This document shows positions 49,073-62,466 of a DNA stretch of 64,000 nucleotides, piece by piece. Within the stretch, counting starts at the first letter, position 1; the number at the start of each line of letters is the position of its first letter. The notes below the pieces were generated by a model that ran no database searches, was not told the origin of the DNA, and saw only the letters and a list, made by a program, of their open reading frames with translations. Made by a program: the position numbers and the translations under genes. This stretch comes from Hydractinia symbiolongicarpus (taxonomy: Eukaryota; Cnidaria; Hydrozoa; Anthoathecata; Hydractiniidae). The stretch covers positions 8,930,001-8,994,000 of the forward strand of contig NC_079876.1 in the NCBI RefSeq assembly GCF_029227915.1, in the 5' to 3' direction.

Positions 49073-52000
49073 AAAGCTCATGAGACTTGTAGTATTTGAA
49101 ATTATTTTCATTTTTGATGAGACGCTGAATAAAAAAAGTTTAATCGCCGGCAAACGAAAACCTGCGATTTCCCGTAAATCCCGGACTCGGCCCGTATAGT
49201 CAAAAGTATAGAAAGAAAGTACGCAGGGTGTAAACTCATTTCCCGAACGATTTTTTAAATTATTATTTCACCACTAAAACGCATGAGACTTGTAGTTTTC
49301 AGAAATCTTTTCATTTTTGATGAGACGCTTAATGAAAGTGGTTTAATCGCCAGCAAACGAAAACCTGCGATTTCCCGTAAATCCGGACTCGGCACGTATA
49401 GTCAAAGGTATACAAAGAAAGTACCCAGGGTGTAAACTCATTACTCGAACGATTTTTTAAATTATCTTTTCACCACTAAAACGCTTGAGACTTGTAGTTT
49501 TCAAAAATGTTTTCATTTTTGATGAGACGCTGAATAAAAGAAGTTTAATCGCCGGCAAACGAAAACCCGCCATTTCCCGTAAACCCTGGACTCGGCCCGT
49601 ATAGTCAAAAGTATACAAGGAAAGTACCCAGTGAGTAAACTCATTTCCCGAACGAATTTTTAAATTATTTTTTCACCACTAAAACGCATGAGACTTGTAG
49701 TTTTCAAAAATGTTTTCATTTTTAAAGAGACGCTGAATAAAAGAAGTTTAATCACCGGCAAACGAAAACCTGCGATTTCCCGTAAATCCCGGACTCGGCA
49801 CGTATAGTCAAAAGTATACAAAGAAAGTACACAGGGTGTAAACTCATTTCCCGAACGATTTTTTAAATTATTATTTCACCACTAAAGCCCATGAGACTTG
49901 TAGTATTTAAAAATATTTTAATTTTTGATGAGACGCTGAATAAAAGAAGTTTAATCGCTGGCAAACGAAAACCTGCGATTTCCCGTAAATCCTGGACTCG
50001 GCCCGTATTGTCAAAAGTATAGAAAGAAAGTACGCAGGGTGTAAACTCATTTCCCGAACGATTTTTTAAATTATTATTTCACCACTAAAGCCCATGTGAC
50101 TTGTAGTTTTTAAAAATGTTTTCATTTTTGATGAGACGCTGAATAAAAGAAGTTTAATTGCCGGCAAACGAAAACCCGCGTCTTCCCGTAAATCCCGGAC
50201 TCGGCCCGTATAGTCAAAAGTATACAAAGAAAGTACCCAGGGAGTAAACTCATTTCCCAAACGATATTTTAAATTAATTTTCACCACTAAAACGCATGAG
50301 ACTTGTAGTTTTCAGAAATCTTTTCATTTTTGATGAGACGCTTAATGAAAGTGGTTTAATCGCCGGCAAACGAAAACCTGCGATTTCCCGTAAATCCCGG
50401 ACTCGGCCCGTATAGTCAAAAGTATACAAAGAAAGTACCCAGGGTGTAAACTCATTTCCCGAACGATTTTTTAAATTATTATTTCACCACTAAAGCCCAT
50501 GAGACTTGTAGTATTTAAAAATTATTTTCATTTTTGATGAGACGCTGAATAAAAAAAAGTTTAATCGCCGGCAAACGAAAACCTGCGATTTCCCGTAAAT
50601 CCCGGACTCGGCCCGTATAGTCAAAAGTATAGAAAGAAAGTACGCAGGGTGTAAACTCATTTCCCGAACGATTTTTTAAATTATTATTTCACCACTAAAG
50701 CCCATGAGACTTGTAGTATTTAAAAATATTTTCATTTTTGATGAGACGCTGAATAAAAGAAGTTTAATCGCCGGCAAACGAAAACCCGCGACTTCCCGTA
50801 AATCCCGGACTCGGCCCGTATAGTCAAAAGTATACAAAGAAAGTACCCAGGGAGTAAACTCATTTCCCGAACGATTTTTTAAATTATTTTTTCACCACTA
50901 AAACGCATGAGACTTGTAGTTTTTAAAAATGTTTTCATTTTTGATGAGACGCTGAATAAAAGAAGTTTAATTGCCGGCAAACGAAAACCTGCGATTTCCC
51001 GTAAATCCCGGACTCGGCCCGTATAGTCAAAAGTATACAAAGAAAGTACCCAGGGTGTAAACTCATTTCCCGAACGATTTTTTAAATTATTATTTCACCA
51101 CTAAAGCCCATGAGACTTGTAGTATTTGAAAATATTTTCATTTTTGATGAGACGCTGAATAAAAAAAGTTTAATCGCCGGCAAACGAAAACCTGCGATTT
51201 CCCGTAAATCCCGGACTCGACCCGTATAGTCAAAAGTATAGAAAGAAAGTACGCAGGGTGTAAACTCATTTCCCGAACGATTTTTTAAATTATTATTTCA
51301 CCACTAAAGCCCATGAGACTTGTAGTATTTAAAAATATTTTCATTTTTGATGAGACGCTGAATAAAAGAAGTTTAATCGCCGGCAAACGAAAACCCGCGA
51401 CTTCTCGTAAATCCCGGACTCGGCCCGTATAGTCAAAAGTATACAAAGAAAGTACCCAGGGAGTAAACTCATTTCCCGAACGATTTTTTAAATTATTTTA
51501 TCACCACTAAAACGCATGAGACTTGTAGTTTTTAAAAATGTTTTCATTTTTGATGAGACGCTGAATAAAAGAAGTTTAATTGCCGGCAAACGAAAACCCG
51601 CGTCTTCCCGTAAATCCCGGACTCGGCCCGTATAGTCAAAAGTATACAAAGAAAGTACCCAGGGAGTAAACTCATTTCCCAAACGATATTTTAAATTAAT
51701 TTTCACCACTAAAACGCATGAGACTTGTAGTTTTCAGAAATCTTTTCATTTTTGATGAGACGCTTAATGAAAGTGGTTTAATCGCCAGCAAACGAAAACC
51801 TGCGATTTCCCGTAAATCCGGACTCGGCCCGTATAGTCAAAGGTATACAAAGAAAGTACCCAGGGTGTAAACTCATTTCTCGAACGATTTTTTAAATTAT
51901 CTTTTCACCACTAAAACGCTTGAGACTTGTAGTTTTCAAAAATGTTTTCATTTTTGATGAGACGCTGAATAAAAGAAGTTTAATCGCCGGCAAACGAAAA

Positions 52001-52924
52001 CCCGCCATTTCCCGTAAACCCTGGACTCGGCCCGTATAGTCAAAAGTATACAAGGAAAGTACCCAGTGAGTAAACTCATTTCCCGAACGAATTTTTAAAT
52101 TATTTTTTCACCACTAAAACGCATGAGACTTGTAGTTTTCAAAAATGTTTTCATTTTTAAAGAGACGCTGAATAAAAGAAGTTTAATCACCGGCAAACGA
52201 AAACCTGCGATTTCCCGTAAATCCTGGACTCGGCCCGTATAGTCAAAAGTATAGAAAGAAAGTACGCAGGGTGTAAACTCATTTCCCGAACGATTTTTTA
52301 AATTATTATTTCACCACTAAAGCCCATGTGACTTGTAGTTTTTAAAAATGTTTTCATTTTTGATGAGACGCTGAATAAAAGAAGTTTAATTGCCGGCAAA
52401 CGAAAACCCGCGTCTTCCCGTAAATCCCGGACTCGGCCCGTATAGTCAAAAGTATACAAAGAAAGTACCCAGCGAGTAAACTTATTTCCCAAACGATATT
52501 TTAAATTAATTTTCACCACTAAAACGCATGAGACTTGTAGTTTTCAGAAATCTTTTCATTTTTGATGAGACGCTTAATGAAAGTGGTTTAATCGCCGGCA
52601 AACGAAAACCTGCGATTTCCCGTAAATCCAGACTCGGCCCGTATAGTGAAAAGTATACAAAGAAAGTACCCAGGGTGTAAACTCATTTCTCGAACGATTT
52701 TTTAATATATCTTTTCACCACTAAAACGCTTGAGACTTGTAGTTTTCAAAAATGTTTTCATTTTTGATGAGACGCTGAATAAAAGAAGTTTAATCGCCGG
52801 CAAACGAAAACCTGCGATTTCCCGTAAATCCTGGACTCGGCCCGTATAGTCAAAAGTATACAAAGAAAGTACCCAGGGTGTAAACTCATTTCCCGAGCGA
52901 TTTTTTAAATTATTTTTTCACCAC
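49073..52924 (+). repeat. Mixed block with a 12-monomer internal repeat, partner of 60.8-64.0 kb
   Basis: Variants at 49276-50.3 kb recur at 51711-52.5 kb. Examples are cgccagc with atccggactcgg (offset 2,435 bp), tttttaaagagacg at 49.72/52.16 kb (2,435 bp) and catgtgacttg at 50.09/52.33 kb (2,232 bp). The second instance lacks one monomer. The monomer at 50492 is 205 bp because of extra bases in aattattttc and aaaaaaaagt. The first part also pairs with region 5 at about 11,772 bp. Confidence 0.78.
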
Positions 52925-53129
52925 TAAAACGCATGAGACTTGTAGTATTTAAAAATATTTCCATTTTTGATGAGACGCTGAATAAAAGAAGTTTAATCGC
53001 CGGCAAACGAAAACCCGCGACTTCCCGTAAATCCCGGACTCTGTCCGTATAGTCAAAAGTATACAAAGAAAGTACCCAGGGGAGTAAACTCATTTCCCGA
53101 ACGATTTTTTAAATTATTTTTTTACCACT
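52925..53129 (+). repeat. 205-bp monomer joining regions 3 and 4
   Basis: This agtattt, cgcgactt monomer has extra bases in ccaggggagt and in the following run of t before tacc. The ccaggggagt change is seen again at 54.50 kb at the end of the first seven-monomer unit, which ties it to the start of region 4. It also carries ctctgtccg. Confidence 0.78.
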
Positions 53130-55972
53130 AATACGCATGAGACTTGTAGTTTTCAGAAATCTTTTCATTTTTGATGAGACGCTTAATGAAAGTGGTTTAA
53201 TCGCCGGCAAACGAAAACCTGCGATTTCCCGTAAATCCCGGACTCGGCCCGTATAGTCAAAAGTATAGAAAAAAAGTACCCAGGCTGTAAACTCATTTCT
53301 CGAACGATTTTTTAAATTATTTTTTCACCACAAAAACGCATGAGACTTGTAGTTTTCAAAAATGTTTTCATTTTTGATGAGACGCTGAATAAAAGAAGTT
53401 TAATCGTCGGCAAACGAAAACCCGCGATTTCCCGTAAATCCCGGTCACGGCCCGTATAGTCAAAAGTATACAAGGAAAGTACCCAGTGAGTAAACTTATT
53501 TCCCTAACGAATTTTTAAATTATTTTTTCACCACTAAAACGCATGAGACTTGTAGTTTTCAAAAATGTTTTCATTTTTGATGAGACGCTGAATAAAAGAA
53601 GTTTAATCGCCGGCAAACGAAAACCTGCGATTTCCCGTAAATCCCGGACTCAGCCCGTATAGTCAAAAGTATACAAAGAAAGTACCCAGGGAGTAAACTC
53701 ATTTCCCAAACGATTATTTAAATTATTATTTCACCACTAAAGCCCATGAGACTTGTAGTTTTTAAAAATGTTTTCATTTTTGATGAGACGCAGAATAAAA
53801 GAAGTTTAATTGCCGGCAAACGAAAACCCGCGATTTCCCGTAAATCCCGGACTCGGCTCGTATAGTCAAAAGTATACAAGGAAAGTACCCAGTGAGTAAA
53901 CTCATTTCCTGAACGAATTTTTAAATTATTTTTTCACCACTAAAACGCATGAGACTTGTAGTTTTCAAAAATGTTTTCATTTTCGATGAGACGCTGAATA
54001 AAAGAAGTTTAATCGCCGGCAAACGAAAACCTGCGATTTCCCGTAAATCCCGGACTCGGCCCGTATAGTCAAAAGTATACAAAGAAAGTACCCAGGGAGT
54101 AAACTCATTTCCCAAACGATTATTTAAATTATTATTTCACCACTAAAGCCCATGAGACTTGTAGTTTTCAGAAATGTTTTCATTTTTGATGAGACGCTTA
54201 ATAAAAGTGGTTTAATCGCCGGCAAACGAAAACCCGCGATTTCCCGTAAATCCCGGGCTTGGCCCGTATAGTCGAATGTATACAAAGAAAGTACCCTGTG
54301 AGTAAACTCATTTCCAAAACGATTTTTTAAATTATCTTTTCACCACTAAAACGCTTAAGACTTGTAGTTTTCAAAAATGTTTTCATTTTTGATGAGACGC
54401 TGAATAAAAGAAGTTTAATAGCCGGCAAACGAAAACCCGCCATTTCCCGTAAACCCCGGACTCGGCCCGCATAGTCAAAAGTATACAAAGAAAGTACCCA
54501 GGGGAGTAAACTCATTTCCCGAACGATTTTTTAAATTATTTTTTTACCACTAATACGCATGAGACTTGTAGTTTTCAGAAATCTTTTCATTTTTGATGAG
54601 ACGCTTAATGAAAGTGGTTTAATCGCCGGCAAACGAAAACCTGCGATTTCCCGTAAATCCCGGACTCGGCCCGTATAGTCAAAAGTATAGAAAAAAAGTA
54701 CCCAGGCTGTAAACTCATTTCTCGAACGATTTTTTAAATTATTTTTTCACCACAAAAACGCATGAGACTTGTAGTTTTCAAAAATGTTTTCATTTTTGAT
54801 GAGACGCTGAATAAAAGAAGTTTAATCGTCGGCAAACGAAAACCCGCGATTTCCCGTAAATCCCGGTCACGGCCCGTATAGTCAAAAGTATACAAGGAAA
54901 GTACCCAGTGAGTAAACTTATTTCCCTAACGAATTTTTAAATTATTTTTTCACCACTAAAACGCATGAGACTTGTAGTTTTCAAAAATGTTTTCATTTTT
55001 GATGAGACGCTGAATAAAAGAAGTTTAATCGCCGGCAAACGAAAACCTGCGATTTCCCGTAAATCCCGGACTCAGCCCGTATAGTCAAAAGTATACAAAG
55101 AAAGTACCCAGGGAGTAAACTCATTTCCCAAACGATTATTTAAATTATTATTTCACCACTAAAGCCCATGAGACTTGTAGTTTTTAAAAATGTTTTCATT
55201 TTTGATGAGACGCAGAATAAAAGAAGTTTAATTGCCGGCAAACGAAAACCCGCGATTTCCCGTAAATCCCGGACTCGGCTCGTATAGTCAAAAGTATACA
55301 AGGAAAGTACCCAGTGAGTAAACTCATTTCCTGAACGAATTTTTAAATTATTTTTTCACCACTAAAACGCATGAGACTTGTAGTTTTCAAAAATGTTTTC
55401 ATTTTCGATGAGACGCTGAATAAAAGAAGTTTAATCGCCGGCAAACGAAAACCTGCGATTTCCCGTAAATCCCGGACTCGGCCCGTATAGTCAAAAGTAT
55501 ACAAAGAAAGTACCCAGGGAGTAAACTCATTTCCCAAACGATTATTTAAATTATTATTTCACCACTAAAGCCCATGAGACTTGTAGTTTTCAGAAATGTT
55601 TTCATTTTTGATGAGACGCTTAATAAAAGTGGTTTAATCGCCGGCAAACGAAAACCCGCGATTTCCCGTAAATCCCGGGCTTGGCCCGTATAGTCGAATG
55701 TATACAAAGAAAGTACCCTGTGAGTAAACTCATTTCCAAAACGATTTTTTAAATTATCTTTTCACCACTAAAACGCTTAAGACTTGTAGTTTTCAAAAAT
55801 GTTTTCATTTTTGATGAGACGCTGAATAAAAGAAGTTTAATAGCCGGCAAACGAAAACCCGCCATTTCCCGTAAACCCCGGACTCGGCCCGCATAGTCAA
55901 AAGTATACAAAGAAAGTGCCCAGGGAGTACACTCATTTCCCGAACGATTTTTTAAATTATTTTTTCACCACT
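53130..55972 (+). repeat. Seven-monomer HOR, version U, two copies
   Basis: Unit 1 starts at 53130 and unit 2 at 54552 (1,422 and 1,421 bp). The monomer order is: aatacgc start with aaatctttt; cgtcggc with ggtcacgg; cagcccg with acgattattt; gacgcagaat with aattgcc; tttcgatgag; cttaataaaagtgg with tatagtcgaatg; cgcttaag with aatagccgg. Every one of these markers recurs at 1,421-1,422 bp and the copies are near identical. One monomer in unit 1 is 204 bp. Confidence 0.9.
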
Positions 55973-58900
55973 AAAACGCATGAGACTTGTAGTTTTCAAA
56001 AATGTTTTTATTTTTGATGAGACGCTGAATAAAACAAGTTTAATCGCCGGCAAACGAAAACCTGCGATTTCCCGTAAATCCCGGACTCGACCCGTATAGT
56101 CAAAAGTATACAAAGAAAGTATCCAGGGTGTAAACTCACTTCTCGAACGATTTTTTAAATTATTATTTCACCACTAAAGCCCATGAGACTTGTAGTATTT
56201 AAAAATATTTTCATTTTTGATGAGACGCTGAATAAAAGAAGTTTAATCGCCGGCAAACGAAAATCCGCGATTTCCCGTAAATCCCGGACTCGGCCCGTAT
56301 AGTCAAAAGTATACAAAGAAAGTACCCAGGGTGTAAACTCATTTCCCGAACGATTTTTTAAATTATTATTTCACCACTAAAGCCCATGAGACTTGTAGTA
56401 TTTAAAAATATTTTCATTTTTGATGAGACGCTGAATAAAAGAAGTTTAATCGCCGGCAAACGAAAACCCGCCACTTCCCGTAAATCCCGGACTCGGCCCG
56501 TATAGTCAAAAGTATACAAAGGAAGTACCCAGGGAGTAAACTCATTTCCCAAACGATTATTTAAATTATTATTTCACCACTAAAGCCCATGAGACTTGTA
56601 GTTTTTAAAAATGTTTTCATTTTTGATGAGACGCAGAATAAAAGAAGTTTAATTGCCGGCAAACGAAAACCCGCGATTTCCCGTAAATCCCGGACTCGGC
56701 CCGTATAGTCAAAAGTATACAAGGAAAGTACCCAGTGAGTAAACTCATTTCCTGAACGAATTTTTAAATTATTTTTTCACCACTAAAACGCATGAGACTT
56801 GTAGTTTTCAAAAGTATTTTCATTTTCGATGAGACGCTGAATAAAAGAAGTTTAATCGCCGGCAAACGAAAACCTGCGATTTCCCGTAAATCCCGGACTC
56901 GGCCCGTATAGTCAAAAGTATACAAAGAAAGTACCCAGGGAGTAAACTCATTTCCTAAACGATTATTTAAATTATTATTTCACCACTAAAGCCCATGAGA
57001 CTTGTAGTTTTCAGAAATGTTTTCATTTTTGATGAGACGCTTAATAAAAGTGGTTTAATCGCCGGCAAACGAAAACCCGCGATTTCCCGTAAATCCCGGG
57101 CTTGGCCCGTATAGTCGAATGTATACAAAGAAAGTACCCTGTGATTAAACTCATTTCCAAAACGATTTTTTAAATTATCTTTTCACCACTAAAACGCTTA
57201 AGACTTGTAGTTTTCAAAAATATTTTCATTTTTGATGAGACGCTGAATAAAAGAAGTTTAATAGCTGGCAAACGAAAACCCGCCATTTCCCGTAAACCCC
57301 GGACTCGGCCCGCATAGTCAAAAGTATACAAAGAAAGTGCCCAGGGAGTAAACTCATTTCCCGAACGATTTTTTAAATTATTTTTTCACCACTAAAACGC
57401 ATGAAACTTGTAGTTTTCAAAAATGTTTTTATTTTTGATGAGACGCTGAATAAAAGAAGTTTAATCGCCGGCAAACGAAAACCTGCGATTTCCCGTAAAT
57501 CCCGGACTCGGCCCGTATAGTCAAAAGTATACAAAGAAAGTACCCAGGGTGTAAACTCATTTCCCGAACGATTTTTTAAATTATTATTTTACCACTAAAG
57601 CCCATGAGACTTGTAGTATTTAAAAATATTTTCATTTTTGATGAGACGCTGAATAAAAGAAGTTTAATCGCCGGCAAACGAAAACCTGCGATTTCCCGTA
57701 AATCCCGGACTCGGCCCGTATAGTCAAAAGTATACAAAGAAAGTACCCAGGGTGTAAACTCATTTCCCGAACGATTTTTTAAATTATTATTTCACCACTA
57801 AAGCCCATGAGACTTGTAGTATTTAAAAATATTTTCATTTTTGATGAGACGCTGAATAAAAGAAGTTTAATCGCCGGCAAACGAAAACCTGCGATTTCCC
57901 GTAAATCCCGGACTCAGCCCGTATAGTCAAAAGTATACAAAGAAAGTACCCAGGGAGTAAACTCATTTCCCAAACGATTATTTAAATTATTATTTCACCA
58001 CTAAAGCCCATGAGACTTGTAGTTTTTAAAAATGTTTTCATTTTTGATGAGACGCAGAATAAAAGAAGTTTAATTGCCGGCAAACGAAAACCCGCGATTT
58101 CCCGTAAATCCCGGACTCGGCCCGTATAGTCAAAAGTATACAAGGAAAGTACCCAGTGAGTAAACTCATTTCCTGAACGAATTTTTAAATTATTTTTTCA
58201 CCACTAAAACGCATGAGACTTGTAGTTTTCAAAAATGTTTTCATTTTCGATGAGACGCTGAATAAAAGAAGTTTAATCGCCGGCAAACGAAAACCTGCGA
58301 TTTCCCGTAAATCCCGGACTCGGCCCGTATAGTCAAAAGTATACAAAGAAAGTACCCAGGGAGTAAACTCATTTCCCAAACGATTATTTAAATTATTATT
58401 TCACCACTAAAGCCCATGAGACTTGTAGTTTTCAGAAATGTTTTCATTTTTGATGAGACGCTTAATAAAAGTGGTTTAATCGCCGGCAAACGAAAACCCG
58501 CGATTTCCCGTAAATCCCGGGCTTGGCCCGTATAGTCGAATGTATACAAAGAAAGTACCCTGTGAGTAAACTCATTTCCAAAACGATTTTTTAAATTATC
58601 TTTTCACCACTAAAACGCTTAAGACTTGTAGTTTTCAAAAATGTTTTCATTTTTGATGAGACGCTGAATAAAAGAAGTTTAATAGCCGGCAAACGAAAAC
58701 CCGCCATTTCCCGTAAACCGAGGACTCGGCCCGCATAGTCAAAAGTATGCAAAGAAAGTGCCCAGGAAGTAAACTCATTTCCCGAACGATTTTTTAAATT
58801 ATTTTTTCACCACTAAAACGCATGAGACTTGTAGTTTTCAAAAATGTTTTTATTTTTGATGAGACGCTGAATAAAAGAAGTTTAATCGCCGGCAAACGAA

Positions 58901-60438
58901 AACCTGCCATTTCCCGAAAATCCCGGACTCGACCCGTATAGTCAAAAGTATACAAAGAAAGTACCCAGGGTGTAAACTCACTTCCCGAACGATTTTTTAA
59001 ATTATTATTTCACCACTAAAGCCCATGAGACTTGTAGTATTTAAAAATATTTTCATTTTTGATGAGACGCTGAATAAAAGAAGTTTAATCGCCGGCAAAC
59101 GAAAACCCGCGATTTCCCGTAAATCCCGGACTCGGCCCGTATAGTCAAAAGTATACAAAGAAAGTACCCAGGGTGTAAACTCATTTCCCGAACGATTTTT
59201 TAAATTATTATTTCACCACTAAAGCCCATGAGACTTGTAGTATTTAAAAATGTTTTCATTTTTGATGAGACGCAGAATAAAAGAAGTTTAATTGCCGGCA
59301 AACGAAAACCCGCGATTTCCCGTAAATCCCGGACTCGGCCCGTATAGTCAAAAGTATACAAGGAAAGTACCCAGTGAGTAAACTCATTTCCTGAACGAAT
59401 TTTTAAATTATTTTTCCACCACTAAAACGCATGAGACTTGTAGTTTTCAAAAATGTTTTCATTTTCGATGAGACGCTGAATAAAAGAAGTTTAATCGCCG
59501 GCAAACGAAAACCTGCGATTTCCCGTAAATCCCGGACTCGGCCCGTATAGTCAAAAGTATACAAAGAAAGTACCCAGGGAGTAAACTCATTTCCCAAACG
59601 ATTATTTAAATTATTATTTCACCACTAAAGCCCATGAGACTTGTAGTTTTCAGAAATGTTTTCATTTTTGATGAGACGCTTAATAAAAGTGGTTTAATCG
59701 CCGGCAAACGAAAACCCGCGATTTCCCGTAAATCCCGGGCTTGGCCCGTATAGTCGAATGTGTACAAAGAAAGTACCCTGTGAGTAAACTCATTTCCAAA
59801 ACGATTTTTTAAATTATCTTTTCACCACTAAAACGCTTAAGACTTGTAGTTTTCAAAAATGTTTTCATTTTTGATGAGACGCTGAATAAAAGAAGTTTAA
59901 TAGCCGGCAAACGAAAACCCGCCATTTCCCGTAAACCCCGGACTCGGCCCGCATAGTCAAAAGTATACAAAGAAAGTGCCCAGGGAGTAAACTCATTTCC
60001 CGAACGATTTTTTAAATTATTTTTTCACCACTAAAACGCATGAGACTTGTAGTTTTCAAAAATGTTTTTATTTTTGATGAGACGCTGAATAAAAGAAGTT
60101 TAATCGCCGGCAAACGAAAACCTGCGATTTCCCGTAAATCCCGGACTCGACCCGTATAGTCAAAAGTATACAAAGAAAGTACCCAGGGTGTAAACTCACT
60201 TCTCGCACGATTTTTTAAATTATTATTTCACCACTAAAGCCCATGACACTTGTAGTATTTAAAAATATTTTCATTTTTGATGAGACGCTGAATAAAAGAA
60301 GTTTAATCGCCGGCAAACGAAAACCCGCGATTTCCCGTAAATCCCGGACTCGGCCCGTATAGTCAAAAGTATACAAAGAAAGTACCCAGGGTGTAAACTC
60401 ATTTCCCGAACGATTTTTTAAATTATTATTTCACCACT
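55973..60438 (+). repeat. Seven-monomer HOR, version V, three units and a partial one
   Basis: Units start at 55973, 57394, 58815 and 60033, with lengths 1,421, 1,421 and 1,218 bp, then a partial unit. The first three monomers differ from version U: one with atgtttttattttt and two with agtatttaaaaatatttt. The last four (gacgcagaat, tttcgatgag, cttaataaaagtgg, cgcttaag) are those of U. The third unit has six monomers because of the hybrid at 59221. Confidence 0.9.
59221..59423 (+). repeat. Hybrid monomer that shortens a 7-mer unit to a 6-mer
   Basis: It begins aaagcccatgag with gtagtattt and continues aaaaatgttttc, gacgcagaat and aattgcc. It joins the third agtattt monomer of version V to the following gacgcagaat monomer, removing one 203-bp monomer. 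The switch lies close to position 25-30 of the monomer. Confidence 0.85.
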
Positions 60439-62466
60439 AAAGCCCATGAGACTTGTAGTATTTAAAAATATTTTCATTTTTGATGAGACGCTGAATAAAA
60501 GAAGTTTAATCGCCGGCAAACGAAAACCCGCGACTTCCCGTAAATCCCGGACTTGGCCCGTATAGTCAAAAGTATACAAAGAAAGTACCCAGGGAGTAAA
60601 CTCATTTCCCGAACGATTTTTTAAATTATTTTTTCACCACTAAAACGCATGAGACTTGTAGTTTTTAAAAATGTTTTCATTTTTGATGAGACGCTGAATA
60701 AAAGAAGTTTAATTGCCGGCAAACGAAAACCTGCGATTTCCCGTAAATCCCGGACTCGGCCCGTATAGTCAAAAGTATACAAAGAAAGTACCCAGGGCGT
60801 AAACTCATTTCCCGAACGATTTTTTAAATTATTATTTCACCACTAAAGCTCATGAGACTTGTAGTATTTGAAATTATTTTCATTTTTGATGAGACGCTGA
60901 ATAAAAAAAGTTTAATCGCCGGCAAACGAAAACCTGCGATTTCCCGTAAATCCCGGACTCGGCCCGTATAGTCAAAAGTATAGAAAGAAAGTACGCAGGG
61001 TGTAAACTCATTTCCCGAACGATTTTTTAAATTATTATTTCACCACTAAAACGCATGAGACTTGTAGTTTTCAGAAATGTTTTCATTTTTGATGAGACGC
61101 TTAATGAAAGTGGTTTAATCGCCAGCAAACGAAAACCTGCGATTTCCCGTAAATCCGGACTCGGCACGTATAGTCAAAGGTATACAAAGAAAGTACCCAG
61201 AGTGTAAACTCATTTCTCGAACGATTTTTTAAATTATCTTTTCACCACTAAAACGCTTGAGACTTGTAGTTTTCAAAAATGTTTTCATTTTTGATGAGAC
61301 GCTGAATAAAAGAAGTTTAATCGCCGGCAAACGAAAACCCGCCATTTCCCGTAAACCCTGGACTCGGCCTGTATAGTCAAAAGTATACAAGGAAAGTACC
61401 CAGTGAGTAAACTCATTTCCCGAACGAATTTTTAAATTATTTTTTCACCACTAAAACGCATGAGACTTGTAGTTTTCAAAAATGTTTTCATTTTTAAAGA
61501 GACGCTGAATAAAAGAAGTTTAATCACCGGCAAACGAAAACCTGCGATTTCCCGTAAATCCCGGACTCGGCACGTATAGTCAAAAGTATACAAAGAAAGT
61601 ACCCAGGGTGTAAACTCATTTCCCGAACGATTTTTTAAATTATTATTTCACCACTAAAGCCCATGAGACTTGTAGTATTTAAAAATATTTTAATTTTTGA
61701 TGAGACGCTGAATAAAAGAAGTTTAATCGCTGGCAAACGAAAACCTGCGATTTCCCGTAAATCCTGGACTCGGCCCGTATAGTCAAAAGTATAGAAAGAA
61801 AGTACGCAGGGTGTAAACTCATTTCCCGAACGATTTTTTAAATTATTATTTCACCACTAAAGCCCATGTGACTTGTAGTTTTTAAAAATGTTTTCATTTT
61901 TGATGAGACGCTGAATAAAAGAAGTTTAATTGCCGGCAAACGAAAACCCGCGTCTTCCCGTAAATCCCGGACTCGGCCCGTATATTCAAAAGTATACAAA
62001 GAAAGTACCCAGGGAGTAAACTAATTTCCCAAACGATATTTTAAATTAATTTTCACCACTAAAACGCATGAGACTTGTAGTTTTCAGAAATCTTTTCATT
62101 TTTGATGAGACGCTTAATGAAAGTGGTTTAATCGCCGGCAAACGAAAACCTGCGATTTCCCGTAAATCCCGGACTCGGCCCGTATAGTCAAAAGTATACA
62201 AAGAAAGTACCCAGGGTGTAAACTCATTTCCCGAACGATTTTTTAAATTATTATTTCACCACTAAAGCCCATGAGACTTGTAGTATTTAAAAATATTTTC
62301 ATTTTTGATGAGACGCTGAATAAAAAAAGTTTAATCGCCGGCAAACGAAAACCTGCGATTTCCCGTAAATCCCGGACTCGGCCCGTATAGTCAAAAGTAT
62401 AGAAAGAAAGTACGCAGGGTGTAAACTCATTTCCCGAACGATTTTTTAAATTATTATTTCACCACT
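60439..62466 (+). repeat. Repeat of the 48.9-50.7 kb block
   Basis: Monomers start at 60439, 60642, 60845, 61048, 61250, 61453, 61656, 61859, 62061 and 62264. From about 60.7 kb they pair with 48.94-50.70 kb at 11,772 bp. Shared rare changes are aaagctcatgag with aaattatttt (49.07/60.85), atccggactcggcacg (49.38/61.16), tttttaaagagacg (49.72/61.50), aatattttaattttt with cgctggc, and catgtgacttg (50.09/61.87). Confidence 0.86.

Noticed and set aside
387-59597. About seventy similar 62-73-codon open reading frames on the minus strand, one per monomer in many monomers
   Set aside because: They are the same satellite sequence read in one frame. 203 is not a multiple of three, so frames change at each monomer, and stops depend on single variable bases. 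There is no consistent upstream signal and the frame is broken in most other monomers. I do not call genes.
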